DNA from: Desulfoplanes formicivorans
GTDB taxonomy: Bacteria; Desulfobacterota; Desulfovibrionia; Desulfovibrionales; Desulfomicrobiaceae
NCBI RefSeq assembly: GCF_001748225.1
Contig: NZ_BDFE01000017.1
Location: 310,001-374,000 of the forward strand
Direction of reading: 5' to 3'
Length of the DNA stretch: 64,000 bases
Shown here: positions 1 through 9,628 of the stretch, one piece after another
Layout: every line of letters starts with the position of its first letter
Position numbering within the stretch: the first letter of the stretch is position 1
The notes under the pieces: model-generated
Databases searched by the model: none
What the model was told of the DNA's origin: nothing
What the model saw: only the letters and a program-made list of their open reading frames with translations
Translations under genes and position numbers: made by a program

Positions 1-2
1 CC

Positions 3-803
3 GACTCCATCCGGGTGTCCAACCAGTGGCTTGTGGGCACCTCCGCAGCTTCTTCCTCTTTCAACTATTATAAAATGGGCAGGCTGGTTCTTCCCCTGGC
101 CCTGTGTCTGGCTGCCGGTTCCATTGCCGGTTCCTATCTGGTGCCCTGGCTGACAGCCGGCAAGATCTCTCTCAAGTCGTACATCGGCTATTTCGGCCTG
201 TTCGTCCTTTTCCTGGGCTGCTACCTGTTCTATGAAACCACACCCAAGGGTCAGGCCGGCAAGAAAAAGGCCCGTGCCGCTGCCAAGGCCTTTGAAGAGG
301 CCAACATGGGCAAAAACCGCGGCCAGGCATCCACTCAGGATCAGGGCGTCAAGGTGCTCAACTTTGCCCTGACCAAATGTTCCTTCACCTTCTACGGGGT
401 GGAATTCTCCTTCAACCCCCTGGTTCCCGTATGCGGTGGCTTTGTCATCGCGGCTCTGGCCTCCTTCCTCGGTGTTGGTGGCGGCTTTCTCCTGGTGCCC
501 TTCCTGACCAGCGTGGCCGGCCTGCCCATGTACCTGGTTGCCGGAACCTCGGCCTTTGCCGTGCTCGTGGGCATGACCACCTCCATCTTCACCTACATGG
601 TGGTCAAGGACACCCCGGTTTTCTGGCCCCTCATCGGTATCGAGCTCCTCGGCGTTCTGGTGGGTTCCTTCATTGGCCCCCGGACCTCCAAGTACATCCC
701 TGATGTCTGGCTGAAGCGGCTCTTTGTTGTCCTGGCCCTGTACGTGGGTATCAGATACACGTCCAAGGGATTCCTGGGATTCAGCCTGCTGCCTCCGTTC
801 TAA
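3..803 (+). CDS. Sulfite exporter TauE/SafE (TSUP) family permease, 5' end cut by window
   Basis: The frame is open from the first bases, so the true start lies upstream; a GTG at 15 is only an internal candidate. About 266 codons remain. Hydrophobic segments are split by a charged cytoplasmic stretch rich in Lys and Ala (around 240-350 nt). The C-terminal half carries the glycine-rich helix pair typical of TSUP proteins (ASFLGVGGGFLLVPFL and a GTSAFA motif). TSUP proteins export or import small sulfur or organic anions; sulfite or a sulfonate is plausible in a sulfate reducer, but the substrate cannot be read from the sequence. A terminator hairpin follows at 833-875. Confidence 0.85.
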   Translation, partial: DSIRVSNQWLVGTSAASSSFNYYKMGRLVLPLALCLAAGSIAGSYLVPWLTAGKISLKSYIGYFGLFVLFLGCYLFYETTPKGQAGKKKARAAAKAFEEANMGKNRGQASTQDQGVKVLNFALTKCSFTFYGVEFSFNPLVPVCGGFVIAALASFLGVGGGFLLVPFLTSVAGLPMYLVAGTSAFAVLVGMTTSIFTYMVVKDTPVFWPLIGIELLGVLVGSFIGPRTSKYIPDVWLKRLFVVLALYVGIRYTSKGFLGFSLLPPF

Positions 804-832
804 CTCTGGGACGGTTTGACCACCTGATGCAT

Positions 833-875
833 ACGGCCCGGTTCACCGCCACGGAGATCCGGGCCGTTTTGTTTT
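833..875 (+). terminator. Rho-independent terminator after the TSUP gene
   Basis: ACGGCCCGG pairs with CCGGGCCGT around a 17-nt loop and is followed by TTTTGTTTT. It lies 30 nt past the TSUP stop codon and before the next gene at 943. Confidence 0.75.
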
Positions 876-942
876 GACCTGAGGCGCAGGAAGATTTACA
901 TACCACTAAAAACACCCTTATCCCGGATTTGTATACACCACC

Positions 943-1512
943 ATGACCTGGACTCTCATTCTTTCCTTTCTTGATCCCGTGCTCATCGCACCCTACCGGC
1001 TCCTTTCCCCCTACCCGGATCTGGCCTTCTGGTTCGGCACCCTGGTTTTGGCCCTGGTCTGCATTGTCCTTGGCGAGGCAAGCATGGCCCTGGTCTATCT
1101 GGTCAACAGAGGGTATTACGCACGGCTGAACAGGGAAATGATCCGGATGCACAACATCTCGGTGGACGCCATCAGGCAAAAAAACAAATCCGTCTACAAA
1201 TCTGCCAATTCCTGGGCCAACGAATATTTCGGCAAGGTCTTTTTTGCCCAGGCAGCCCTGTTTGCCGTATCCCTGTGGCCCCTGCCCTTTGCTCTGGGCT
1301 GGATGCAGCAGCGCTTTGCAGGCATTGCCATTGCCACGGTTCCGGGCATCGACTGGGAGCTGGAATACCCCTTTGCCCTTATCGGAGGCTACATAGTGCT
1401 GCGGTTTTTGTTTTCGCGCATCAAACACAGGCTGCCCCTTTTTGACCGCATAGAGGCCATGCACAAGGAGGATGCCCAGCTCTCCGGCGAACTGGCCTCG
1501 TGGAATGAGTAG
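943..1512 (+). CDS. Hypothetical integral membrane protein, 189 aa
   Basis: I do not recognise the family with certainty. There are about four hydrophobic segments: residues 1-20, 26-48, 95-120 and 135-155. A basic, amphipathic loop sits between the second and third. That order (N-terminal helices, charged loop, then a helix pair) recalls the DUF106/TMCO1-like branch of the YidC/Oxa1 superfamily, but I cannot confirm this. The start is the ATG at 943, with no convincing Shine-Dalgarno. It stands between a terminator and the next operon and is probably transcribed on its own. Confidence 0.6.
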   Translation: MTWTLILSFLDPVLIAPYRLLSPYPDLAFWFGTLVLALVCIVLGEASMALVYLVNRGYYARLNREMIRMHNISVDAIRQKNKSVYKSANSWANEYFGKVFFAQAALFAVSLWPLPFALGWMQQRFAGIAIATVPGIDWELEYPFALIGGYIVLRFLFSRIKHRLPLFDRIEAMHKEDAQLSGELASWNE

Positions 1513-1639
1513 AACTGTTTGCAGATTCTGTGTCAGCTTGCACGTTGTGCACGGATCATTGCAACGTTCACGCACGGAGGAACACCCGTCGGCCTGAGTG
1601 CCACCAGCTGAGACGTCAGGCCCCAAACCGGATCATACA

Positions 1640-2644
1640 ATGCCCATGACCCCTTTCCGATGCCGAACATGTCTGCGCCTTCTCCTGGTGGCCCTGTTGT
1701 CCATCCTGCCCTGGATGAACGGGTGCGACCGGGGAGAAGAAGTCGTTTCCGTGGATATGGGCAAGCGGGAGACCATCCACCAGCCCGGCCAGGATCAGGC
1801 CCTGACCTATGCCTACCTGCCCCAGTACTCCCACACGGTCTCCTATAAACGCCACAATCCCCTTGTCCGCTATCTGGCCCAAAAAACCGGCCTGGCCATA
1901 CGCCAGGTTTTTCCCAACACCTTTGACGAACATCTGGACATGGTTCGGCAAGGCAAGATCGACATTTCCTTTTCCAATCCCATGGTCTACGTGCACCTAG
2001 CCGAGGCCGGAGCCAGGGCCTTTGCCCGGATCATCGAACCCTCTTCGGGCAAACCCGTGTTTCGGGGGCAGATCATTGCCCGGGCCGACAACCCCTTTGT
2101 CACCCGGTTGTCCGATTGCGCGGGCAAGCGGTGGATCGCCGTGGACCCCCTGTCCACCGGCGGCTACCTCCTGGCCCTGGGCTATTTCAAGGATCACGGC
2201 ATTTCCAGGGACAGTTTCGCGTGCATTGATTTTGCGCCGGGCCCGGCTGGCAAACAGGAAAAGGCCATTTTGGCGGTTTATGCTGGCAAATACGATATCG
2301 CCTCCATCCGGGAAGGCGCCCTCTCGGTTGTCAGCCGGAAAATCGAGCCCGACTCCATCCGGATCATCGCCACCACACCGCCCTATCCAAGCTGGGTCTA
2401 TTCGGCCCGCAAGGGACTTGATCAGAACATTGTGGACCGGATCGCCCGGGCCATGTTCACCCTGTCCCTGAACAATCCCCAACAGGCCGAGATCCTGCGC
2501 ACGGCCGGCATGGACGGGATCATTCCAACGGTGGACAGGGACTACGATCCCATCCGTCGTCTTGCCCGGCGACTGATCCATGACATGCCTCCTGCCTCGA
2601 CCCCTTCCTGCAACCAGGCCGGCCAACGGGAAGGTGACTCATGA
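1640..2644 (+). CDS. PhnD-like phosphate/phosphonate-type substrate-binding lipoprotein
   Basis: This is a 334-residue periplasmic binding protein of the PhnD/SBP type. A signal peptide (hydrophobic residues 11-25) ends in the lipobox WMNGC at Cys29, so it should be lipid-anchored. The mature part has the PhnD pattern: YLPQYS start, KTGLAIRQVFPNTFDEHLDMVRQGKIDISFSNP-like lobe, then the AVDPLSTGGYL and IASIREGAL segments. The GTG at 1598 would put 14 extra residues before the signal, so the ATG at 1640 (or 1646) is preferred. It overlaps the histidine kinase gene by 4 nt, with no ABC ATPase or permease beside it. This suggests a ligand-sensing subunit for the kinase rather than a transporter component (inference). 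Confidence 0.75.
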   Translation: MPMTPFRCRTCLRLLLVALLSILPWMNGCDRGEEVVSVDMGKRETIHQPGQDQALTYAYLPQYSHTVSYKRHNPLVRYLAQKTGLAIRQVFPNTFDEHLDMVRQGKIDISFSNPMVYVHLAEAGARAFARIIEPSSGKPVFRGQIIARADNPFVTRLSDCAGKRWIAVDPLSTGGYLLALGYFKDHGISRDSFACIDFAPGPAGKQEKAILAVYAGKYDIASIREGALSVVSRKIEPDSIRIIATTPPYPSWVYSARKGLDQNIVDRIARAMFTLSLNNPQQAEILRTAGMDGIIPTVDRDYDPIRRLARRLIHDMPPASTPSCNQAGQREGDS

Positions 2645-4731
2645 AAACCTTTTCCCGCATGCGCGTGCGGACCAAGGTCAACATCGGCATTGCCCTGATT
2701 GTGCTCTTTTCCTCCCTAGTGGTGACCCTGTTCGTCACCCCCATCACTTCCAGGGCCCTGATCGATGAATTCCTCAAACAGGGCAGGGTCATGGCCGGCA
2801 ATCTTGCCCTGCGGGCCACCGATCCCCTGCTGGCCACGGACATGCTCGCCCTCAAGGGCATGGTGGATGAACTCATGCGGGTGGACGACGATGTGGCCTA
2901 CGCCTTTATCCAGGATGACCAGGGGCGGGTGCTGGTCCACACCTTTGAGCACGGCTTTCCCTCGGATCTCAGAAATGCCAACCAGGGACAAGATCTCACA
3001 ACAACCGGCATCAAAACCATCGATACCGGCAAGGCAAAAATCTATGATTTTGCAACACCCGTGACCATTGACGGCAAGCACCTGGGCACGGCCAGGGTCG
3101 GTCTCTCCCAGCACAAAATCCAGCAGGTCATCCAGGGCCTCATCATGACCATCATCATGATCGCCGGCCTGACCCTGTGCGCAGCGTTCATTCTTTCGGC
3201 CCTGTTTTCGCGGCGCATCACCTTCCGGCTGGGACTTCTCCAGCGTCATGCCGAGGCCATTGTCAAAGGCAACATGGAGCAGCCCACCTATCCCGGTCCG
3301 GTGACCAAGTGCTGGGAGATCAGGAATTGCCAGCGCACATCCTGCGTGGCCTGGGGCAATACACGCTACAGATGCTGGTGCCTGGGCAACACCCAGTGTC
3401 CGGAATGCTCCAACCTGCCCTTTCCGGAAAAGCTTGCCGTATGCCGAAAATGTTCGGTGTTCAGAAACCGCAGCGGTGACGAGATTCAGGAGCTCATGGA
3501 GACCTTTGACATCATGGCCCTGACCATGCGCTCGCACATTGATGATCTCAAGCAGGCCGAACAGAACATGGCCCGGCAGCAGAAATTCCTGCGCACCATC
3601 CTGGACGTGTCTCCTGACCTTATCGGCCTGACCGGGCCCGACCACAAGTACATTGCCGCCAACACCGCCTTTGCCCGATACGTGGGCAAGACCGTGGACT
3701 CGGTCATCGGATGCACGGACAAGGACCTGTTCCCCCGGGAGATTGCCGAAGCACGCATGGCCCAGGCCCAGGATATTCTGGTTACCGGAACGGTCACCAG
3801 CGAAGAGCAGCTTCTGCCTGGACATGCCGATGCATCAGGCCGCTGGTTTCATGTCATACGACTTGCCATGCGCGATCAAAATCGGCAAATTACCGGCGTT
3901 CTGACCACGGCCAGGGACATCAGCGTTCTCAAGAGCTATCAAGACCAGCTCATCCAGTCCCAGAAACTGCAATCCCTTGGCAAACTGGCCGGAGGCGTGG
4001 CTCACGAGATCAACACCCCCCTGGGTATCATCCTCGGCTACGCCCAGCTGCTGCAGGAAGACGTGGACAAGAACGGTCCCATTTACAATGATCTGGAAAT
4101 CATCATCCGGCAGACGCATTTCTGCAAGAAAATCGTGGCGGACATGCTCGGGTTCTCCCGCCAGAGCCAGAGCCAGAAGGTCATCATGTGCTTCAACAAT
4201 TCCATCATGGAGATCATTCATCTTGTCCGTCACAGTTTCCAGCTCGAGCATGTGACCATTGTCACCGAACTTGACGATCGCTTCCCCATCATCCAGGGCG
4301 ATCCGGAAAAGCTCAAACAGGTCTGGATGAATCTCTTGTCCAATGCCCTGGACGCCCTGGAAGGGGGAGGGTGCATCCTGGTGAGAACCCGCCTTGACGT
4401 AGCCAACATGACCATTACCGCCTGGATTGCGGATTCAGGATGCGGGATTCCTCCCAACAAGATCAATTCCATTTTTGATCCTTTTTTCAGCACCAAACCC
4501 ACGGGCAAGGGAACCGGACTGGGCTTGTCCGTGTCCTTTGGCATTATCAAGGACCACCACGGAACCATTGAGGCCACCAGCCCGCTGCCGCCGGAATTCA
4601 AAACCAAGGATATGCCCGCAGACAGCGGACCCGGAACCGTATTCAAGGTCTCCCTCCCGCTGGAGCCGTTGCAGGAATCCGGCCCGGGCTATTGCGTGAT
4701 TCCGCGATCCGAGAAAATGAGCAAGCCATGA
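2641..4731 (+). CDS. Membrane sensor histidine kinase with two-CW Cys-rich domain and PAS domain
   Basis: The protein has 696 residues. Transmembrane helix 1 is at about 14-34, an extracytoplasmic sensor region spans 35-165, and helix 2 is at about 167-190. Residues 224-278 form a Cys-rich two-CW type module (CWEIRNC, RCWCLGNTQCPEC, CRKC). A PAS domain follows (about 310-430), then the HisKA box with the probable phosphoacceptor His455 in GVAHEINTPLG, and an HATPase_c domain (N box LLSNALDAL, G1 DSGCGIP, G2 GKGTGLGLSV). The start overlaps the upstream lipoprotein gene (ATGA), and the stop overlaps the next gene the same way, so translation is probably coupled. No response regulator lies nearby, so the partner is encoded elsewhere. 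Confidence 0.85.
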   Translation: MKTFSRMRVRTKVNIGIALIVLFSSLVVTLFVTPITSRALIDEFLKQGRVMAGNLALRATDPLLATDMLALKGMVDELMRVDDDVAYAFIQDDQGRVLVHTFEHGFPSDLRNANQGQDLTTTGIKTIDTGKAKIYDFATPVTIDGKHLGTARVGLSQHKIQQVIQGLIMTIIMIAGLTLCAAFILSALFSRRITFRLGLLQRHAEAIVKGNMEQPTYPGPVTKCWEIRNCQRTSCVAWGNTRYRCWCLGNTQCPECSNLPFPEKLAVCRKCSVFRNRSGDEIQELMETFDIMALTMRSHIDDLKQAEQNMARQQKFLRTILDVSPDLIGLTGPDHKYIAANTAFARYVGKTVDSVIGCTDKDLFPREIAEARMAQAQDILVTGTVTSEEQLLPGHADASGRWFHVIRLAMRDQNRQITGVLTTARDISVLKSYQDQLIQSQKLQSLGKLAGGVAHEINTPLGIILGYAQLLQEDVDKNGPIYNDLEIIIRQTHFCKKIVADMLGFSRQSQSQKVIMCFNNSIMEIIHLVRHSFQLEHVTIVTELDDRFPIIQGDPEKLKQVWMNLLSNALDALEGGGCILVRTRLDVANMTITAWIADSGCGIPPNKINSIFDPFFSTKPTGKGTGLGLSVSFGIIKDHHGTIEATSPLPPEFKTKDMPADSGPGTVFKVSLPLEPLQESGPGYCVIPRSEKMSKP

Positions 4732-6680
4732 CCCTGCGACACATCTTTGCCCACTGGACCTACGAAACCTTTCCTCCCGGAGCCATTATCCGCTCCAAGT
4801 ACAACGCCTTTGCCCGCATCATGCGCGAGGACGAAACCTGTCTGGGCATCATTGCCGAAATCGAAGACATCCATGCCCGGCACCCCATGGCAGACTGGTC
4901 CAAGATCCTGCATCTCACCTTCCGGCTCGACCTGCACGTGCGCAAGATGCTCGATCACCTGCAGCGGATCAATCCCCTCCAGTTCATGGACATCATGGAT
5001 TATGCGTCCAAGACCAGCTTTTACATGCGCATGGCCGTGAGCGTGGCCGACCCGGAAATAAGCCCCCCGTTTGTCTTTCCCCTGGCCGAGGCCTTCAAGC
5101 GGAAAAAACACGCCAACTACGCCTCCACCGCCCTGTCCCGCATCATGGCTGCCAGCTCCTCCCCGCTGCCCATTCCCAGGGGATTTGTCATTTCTTCCAG
5201 CGCCTATCATTATTTCATCGAGGCCAACGACCTGAGGCCCAAAATCGACAAGATGCTCAGGGAGATCAATCTGCACCATCCCGAGGGCATCACCCACATT
5301 TCCAGGGCCATCCAGGAGATCATCATGGAAGCCCCCATTCCCGACAGCGTGGCCGATGCCCTGGAAATTGCCACCCTGGATCTTGTGGGCGGTTCCGGTA
5401 CCGTGGACATGGATGCGGACCCCCGATGCACCCCGGCCACCCTGGGGCTTGCAGCGCACCATGTCAGACTTTCGGGCATCACTCTTTCCGGAATACTCCA
5501 GGCCTGGAAGGAATGTCTTCTGGTCAAATACCGTCCCCAATGCATCAGCGAGCGTATTGAACAGGGGCTGGCCGACAGCGAGGCCCCCATGGTGGTCATG
5601 GTCCAGGCCATGACAGCCCATGTGGAATCAGGATGGTTTCGGCCCGAACCCACCCGGGCGGCCCTTGATCTGCCCGAACGGACCCGACAACGGGACATGG
5701 TCTCCATCATCAGCAACGTTTCTTCCTCCCGGGAAGAAACGGCCACCATGCTCCTGGCCAGGGACGAGGGGCACCGGGTACTCCTCCATCCTGAACCGGC
5801 CTTCATGAGTCCGCACAATGCCAAACAGCTGACCATGCAGGGACTGGCCATCCAGGATCTGCTCCCCGCGCCCCATGCCATTGGCTGGCTTCTGGATACA
5901 CGGCATCGTCTCTGGATAACCTCTGCACTCCCCCTGGAAACCAGAACGTCCAACCGGATCCGGTTCGACAAGACACTGGAACTGGTGAGCCGCCTGACCC
6001 TGACGCCCATTGATCCGACCCGGAAGGTCACGGCAAAGCACATCAGGTCCATGTACGACATCATCTCCTTTGCCCGGGAAAAGGGTATCAAGGAGATGTT
6101 CGGTCTGGTCAACCGTTCGGGCCTGGGCCTTGAAGGGGCCAAGCTTTTGGATCGTCCCCCTGTCAGGATCTGGATTCTCAACCTGGCGGGCGGATTCTTT
6201 CCCACGGCAGCAGGCAAGAGCCATGTGGGTCCCAACGAATTCAAATCCATTCCCATGTGGGCCTTGTGGTTTGGCATGGAGTCGAGCCTGGAAGGACAGA
6301 GTCCTGCCAGCGAAACAGCACAACGCGAATACCGGCCCCTTTTATACGGCCATGCCATCCTCTCGCGCACCTATTTGCACGTGAGCCTTCACGCCAACCG
6401 GGATTTTGCTGAAATCGACACGGTATGCGGCCAGGATGCGTCCCGCAACCATATCGGTTTCCGTTACAAATCAACGGTTTTTTCACCGCCCAGCGCCTGC
6501 ATCCTCCAAATGGAAACCATGCTCCAGGACCATGGTTTCACCACCAACCGGCAGGGCAACATGATAGAAGCCCGCTGTGAGAACCTGGAGGAAACCCAGA
6601 TCCAGAAACGGCTGGCTGTCCTGGGAAGACTCATTGCCAAACAGGGACCTGACGCCGCCATGCACCAGCAGGGAGGATGA
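4728..6680 (+). CDS. PEP/pyruvate-binding domain protein, probably catalytically degenerate
   Basis: This 650-residue protein has an N-terminal helical region (1-130), a PPDK/PEP-synthase type ATP-grasp region (about 130-330; PIPRGFVISSSAYHYFIE then VVMVQAMTAHVESG), and a conserved C-terminal half found in delta-proteobacterial PEP/pyruvate-binding homologues (MYDIISFAREKGIKEMF, IWILNLAGGF, YLHVSLHANRDFAEIDTVCG). The nucleotide-binding RSSA motif of active enzymes is replaced by GGSG at about 221-224. The SFAGQ motif and the catalytic phosphohistidine domain are not seen. The ATG at 4728 overlaps the kinase stop. It is likely a regulatory or signalling relative rather than PEP synthase; the role is unknown. 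Confidence 0.7.
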   Translation: MTLRHIFAHWTYETFPPGAIIRSKYNAFARIMREDETCLGIIAEIEDIHARHPMADWSKILHLTFRLDLHVRKMLDHLQRINPLQFMDIMDYASKTSFYMRMAVSVADPEISPPFVFPLAEAFKRKKHANYASTALSRIMAASSSPLPIPRGFVISSSAYHYFIEANDLRPKIDKMLREINLHHPEGITHISRAIQEIIMEAPIPDSVADALEIATLDLVGGSGTVDMDADPRCTPATLGLAAHHVRLSGITLSGILQAWKECLLVKYRPQCISERIEQGLADSEAPMVVMVQAMTAHVESGWFRPEPTRAALDLPERTRQRDMVSIISNVSSSREETATMLLARDEGHRVLLHPEPAFMSPHNAKQLTMQGLAIQDLLPAPHAIGWLLDTRHRLWITSALPLETRTSNRIRFDKTLELVSRLTLTPIDPTRKVTAKHIRSMYDIISFAREKGIKEMFGLVNRSGLGLEGAKLLDRPPVRIWILNLAGGFFPTAAGKSHVGPNEFKSIPMWALWFGMESSLEGQSPASETAQREYRPLLYGHAILSRTYLHVSLHANRDFAEIDTVCGQDASRNHIGFRYKSTVFSPPSACILQMETMLQDHGFTTNRQGNMIEARCENLEETQIQKRLAVLGRLIAKQGPDAAMHQQGG

Positions 6681-6781
6681 GAAACCAGGACAGGCATTCC
6701 GGCCGACCCTTGGCCCACACCAGCACGAACCTGCTGCAGCGTTTTTCACTCTACAGACCTGACATCCAGAGGGTGCCTCCC

Positions 6782-7768
6782 ATGCGATTCTCCCGACCCA
6801 TTTCCCCGGACGAACTCTTTTCCGCCAAAATCGGTATTGCCCTTGGCAGCGGCGCTGCCCGGGGCATCAGCCATATCGGTGTGCTCCAGGCCCTGAACCA
6901 GCTGGGTATCACCCCCTTTTGCATTGCCGGAACCAGCGCCGGGGCCATCATGGGCTCCATGTATGTTGCAGGCAGATTTGAGGCCTATGCCGACCGGCTC
7001 GAACGGTGGACCCGCAAGGACACCCTGAACATCCTGGACCCTGTTCTTCCCAGATCAGGGCTCATCGAAGGGAACAAATTCATCGAATTCCACCGCCAGT
7101 ATTTGAACATGTTCCGCTTCGAGGAGTGCGACATTCCCATGGCCATGATCATGACCGATGCCCGCACCGGCCAAGAGGTGGTGGCGCGCACGGGGTCCAT
7201 CTGCAAGGCCCTTCGGGGAACCATCTCGGTTCCGGGCTTCATCACCCCGGCCCAGTACAACGGGCGGATCTTCCTGGACGGGGCCCTGGTCAACCCCCTG
7301 CCCGTTGATGTCTGCAGAAACATGGGCGCGGATCTGGTCATTGGCGTGGATGCCAATTCCAGATTCATCAAGTCCAAGATGCAGGGCAAAAACAAAACCA
7401 GACCCCAGGCGTCGTTTCTGAGCCAGCAAAATTTCATTGCCTCCTGGGCCGCCCGGCTGGAGGGACACGACCTCTTTCCGGCCCCGTTCTTCCGCAAGCT
7501 CGTCCAGCGCAGGAACACCAATGGCTCCCCGGACATGTCCCTGTTTGAAATCGTTTCCAACACCATTGACATCATGGAGAACGCCCTCAAGGAAACCCGG
7601 CTGGCCAAGGACCCGCCGGAGATTCTCCTGCGCCCGGATACCCGGCAGATCAGCTTCCTGGACATCCACCTGGCCCGGGAAGCCATCAAGGCCGGCAAGA
7701 CCAGTGTGCAGGAGATGATGGAGCACCTGGAAAAGCACCCCCCAACACCATCTCCCGCCAGGAAGTAA
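6782..7768 (+). CDS. Patatin-like phospholipase, RssA/NTE group
   Basis: The 328-residue acyl hydrolase has all patatin landmarks: oxyanion loop GSGAARG near residue 21, nucleophile motif GTSAGA with Ser at about 51, and the Asp of the dyad in DGALVNPLPV at about 166. No signal peptide or transmembrane segment is visible, so it is probably cytoplasmic or membrane-associated through the lipid substrate. An upstream ATG at 6677 overlaps the previous stop, but its Shine-Dalgarno is too close. The ATG at 6782 has AGAGGG eight bases ahead and starts where family similarity starts. It is the last gene of the four-gene set. Confidence 0.85.
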   Translation: MRFSRPISPDELFSAKIGIALGSGAARGISHIGVLQALNQLGITPFCIAGTSAGAIMGSMYVAGRFEAYADRLERWTRKDTLNILDPVLPRSGLIEGNKFIEFHRQYLNMFRFEECDIPMAMIMTDARTGQEVVARTGSICKALRGTISVPGFITPAQYNGRIFLDGALVNPLPVDVCRNMGADLVIGVDANSRFIKSKMQGKNKTRPQASFLSQQNFIASWAARLEGHDLFPAPFFRKLVQRRNTNGSPDMSLFEIVSNTIDIMENALKETRLAKDPPEILLRPDTRQISFLDIHLAREAIKAGKTSVQEMMEHLEKHPPTPSPARK

Positions 7769-7797
7769 CCCACCTTGCAGCCGGTCCGGAAACGCAC

Positions 7798-7827
7798 AAT
7801 GCCCACCGGGTTTTCCCGATGGGCATT
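7798..7827. terminator. Terminator hairpin between convergent genes
   Basis: AATGCCCACCGGG and CCCGATGGGCATT form a 12-pair stem with one C/A mismatch around TTTT. It lies between the patatin gene (+) and the small gene after argH (-). The U tract is weak on both strands, so strength is uncertain. Confidence 0.5.
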
Positions 7828-7865
7828 GATAGTGATACCGACAATAAACAAGCAGGCCGGGGTGT

Positions 7866-8201
7866 TCAGGGAATGAGATCCCTGCGCATGGTCTGAATGA
7901 CCTTGCCCCCGGGTTCGTTCAGGATGCACACCAGATCACCCTCGTCGGAAAACTCGATTTCACGGTTCTTGCGGGTCCACAGGCTGAACCAGGCCACGCC
8001 CCATTGTCCCAGAGGATAGGGAAGATCACTCATGCAAAAAAGCTTGTCCCAGGTCCACCCTCGCTTGAGCAGTTCGTCCCAGCGGGGTCTGATCCAGGTG
8101 AGGGCGGCTTCGAGATTGCGCTTGAGCTCGTCAGTGACGTATTTGTTCTCCTGCATCAACGCTTCGGGAACCTCGGGCCTGTCCTTGGCAAATCCGTTCA
8201 T
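7866..8201 (-). CDS. Hypothetical small protein downstream of argH
   Basis: The 111-residue soluble protein is rich in Trp ([27 protein letters not shown]) and has no domain I recognise. The ATG at 8201 overlaps the argH stop (ATGA) and is preceded by AGGAGCAAAGAGGT, so it is the third gene of the argG-argH operon and translationally coupled. The tight coupling suggests a conserved partner, but no function can be assigned. A longer frame to 8225 is less likely because it would run into argH without a ribosome site. Confidence 0.6.
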   Translation of the reverse strand: MNGFAKDRPEVPEALMQENKYVTDELKRNLEAALTWIRPRWDELLKRGWTWDKLFCMSDLPYPLGQWGVAWFSLWTRKNREIEFSDEGDLVCILNEPGGKVIQTMRRDLIP

Positions 8202-9607
8202 ACCTCTTTGCTCCTGTCCAGCCACTCCTGCACAGCCCTGATCTGCGCGGCAACGGATCGGGGACCGGTGCCGCCGGGCACTTCACGCCTTTTGACCGCT
8301 GCATCATAGGCCAGCACCTCAAAGACGTCCTGATCCACCAGCGGACTGAAGGTCTGCAATTCCTCCAGGGAACAATCTTCCAGACATTTGTTGTTCTTCT
8401 CGGCATAGGCCACGGCATTGCCTGTTATGTGGTGAGCCTGCCTGAAGGGAATCCCCTTGCCCACCAGGTAGTCGGCCAGTTCCGTGGCATTGAGAAACCC
8501 CTTGCGCAATGCCGCGTGCATGGCCTCGGGGTTGAACATCAGGGCCTCGACCATCTGCCCCATGATGGTCACGGACATGGTCACGGTGGTATCCGTGTCA
8601 AAAAAGGGTTCCTTGTCCTCCTGCATGTCCCGGTTGTAGGCCAGAGGCAACCCCTTCATGGTGGTGAGCATGCCCATGAGATTGCCATAGACCCGGCCGG
8701 TCTTGCCGCGCATGAGCTCGGCCACATCAGGGTTCTTTTTCTGGGGCATGATGGACGAACCCGTGGCAAAGGCGTCGGGAAGCCTGATGAACCCGAAGCC
8801 CGGGTTGGACCAGATGATGATCTCCTCGCACAGCCGGCTCAAATGGGCCATGATCTGGGAACCCACAAACAGGGATTCCAGCACGAAATCCCGATCGGAA
8901 ACCGCATCCATGCTGTTGGCAAAAACCCCTTGCAATCCCAGCTCTTGAGCTACGGAATCAGGATCCAGGGGATAGGTGGTCCCGGCCAGGGCGGCCGCCC
9001 CCAGGGGAGAGACCGAGGCCCGTCGGGCACAATCCTGAACCCGCTGCACATCACGACAGAACATCTGGCAGTAGGCGAGGAGATGGTGGGCCAGGGAAAC
9101 GGGCTGGGCCGGCTGCATGTGGGTATATCCCGGAAGCAGGGTTTCCTGATGATTCCTGGCCTGCTCCAGCAGAGACTCCACAAGGCCCTTGAGGGCTCTC
9201 TCCCAGGTCTGCAGGCTCTCAACCACGCACAACCTGAAATCCAGGGCCACCTGATCGTTGCGGCTGCGGCCCGTGTGCAGCTTCTGGCCCACCGACCCCA
9301 CAATCTCGGTGAGACGGTTTTCAATGTTCATGTGCACGTCTTCAAGATCAGCGCGCCAGACAAAGGTGCCTTCCTGGATCTCCCTGGCCACCTGATCAAG
9401 ACCGTCCACAAGGATCTGGGCCTCGTCCCTGGTGAGCACGCCCTGCCTGGCAAGCATCCGGGCATGGGCCTTGGAACCGGCAATGTCCTGGGCATACAGC
9501 CGCCGGTCATAGGTTTCCGAAACCGTGTACTCCTCCACCAGGGGGGCGGTGGACTGTTTGAACCGCCCGCCCCACAACTTTTCCTGCTTGTTCTTGCTTG
9601 AAGCCAT
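8198..9607 (-). CDS. argH: Argininosuccinate lyase
   Basis: Splits argininosuccinate into arginine and fumarate, the last step of arginine synthesis. The 469-residue length is normal. Family signatures are present: [18 protein letters not shown] at the N-terminus, [15 protein letters not shown], the [17 protein letters not shown] segment and the superfamily loop [12 protein letters not shown] with its catalytic serine. The ATG at 9607 has AAGGA seven bases upstream. It lies 21 nt after argG in the same operon. Confidence 0.97.
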   Translation of the reverse strand: MASSKNKQEKLWGGRFKQSTAPLVEEYTVSETYDRRLYAQDIAGSKAHARMLARQGVLTRDEAQILVDGLDQVAREIQEGTFVWRADLEDVHMNIENRLTEIVGSVGQKLHTGRSRNDQVALDFRLCVVESLQTWERALKGLVESLLEQARNHQETLLPGYTHMQPAQPVSLAHHLLAYCQMFCRDVQRVQDCARRASVSPLGAAALAGTTYPLDPDSVAQELGLQGVFANSMDAVSDRDFVLESLFVGSQIMAHLSRLCEEIIIWSNPGFGFIRLPDAFATGSSIMPQKKNPDVAELMRGKTGRVYGNLMGMLTTMKGLPLAYNRDMQEDKEPFFDTDTTVTMSVTIMGQMVEALMFNPEAMHAALRKGFLNATELADYLVGKGIPFRQAHHITGNAVAYAEKNNKCLEDCSLEELQTFSPLVDQDVFEVLAYDAAVKRREVPGGTGPRSVAAQIRAVQEWLDRSKEV

Positions 9608-9628
9608 GATTCGTCCTTGTTGTCCGGA

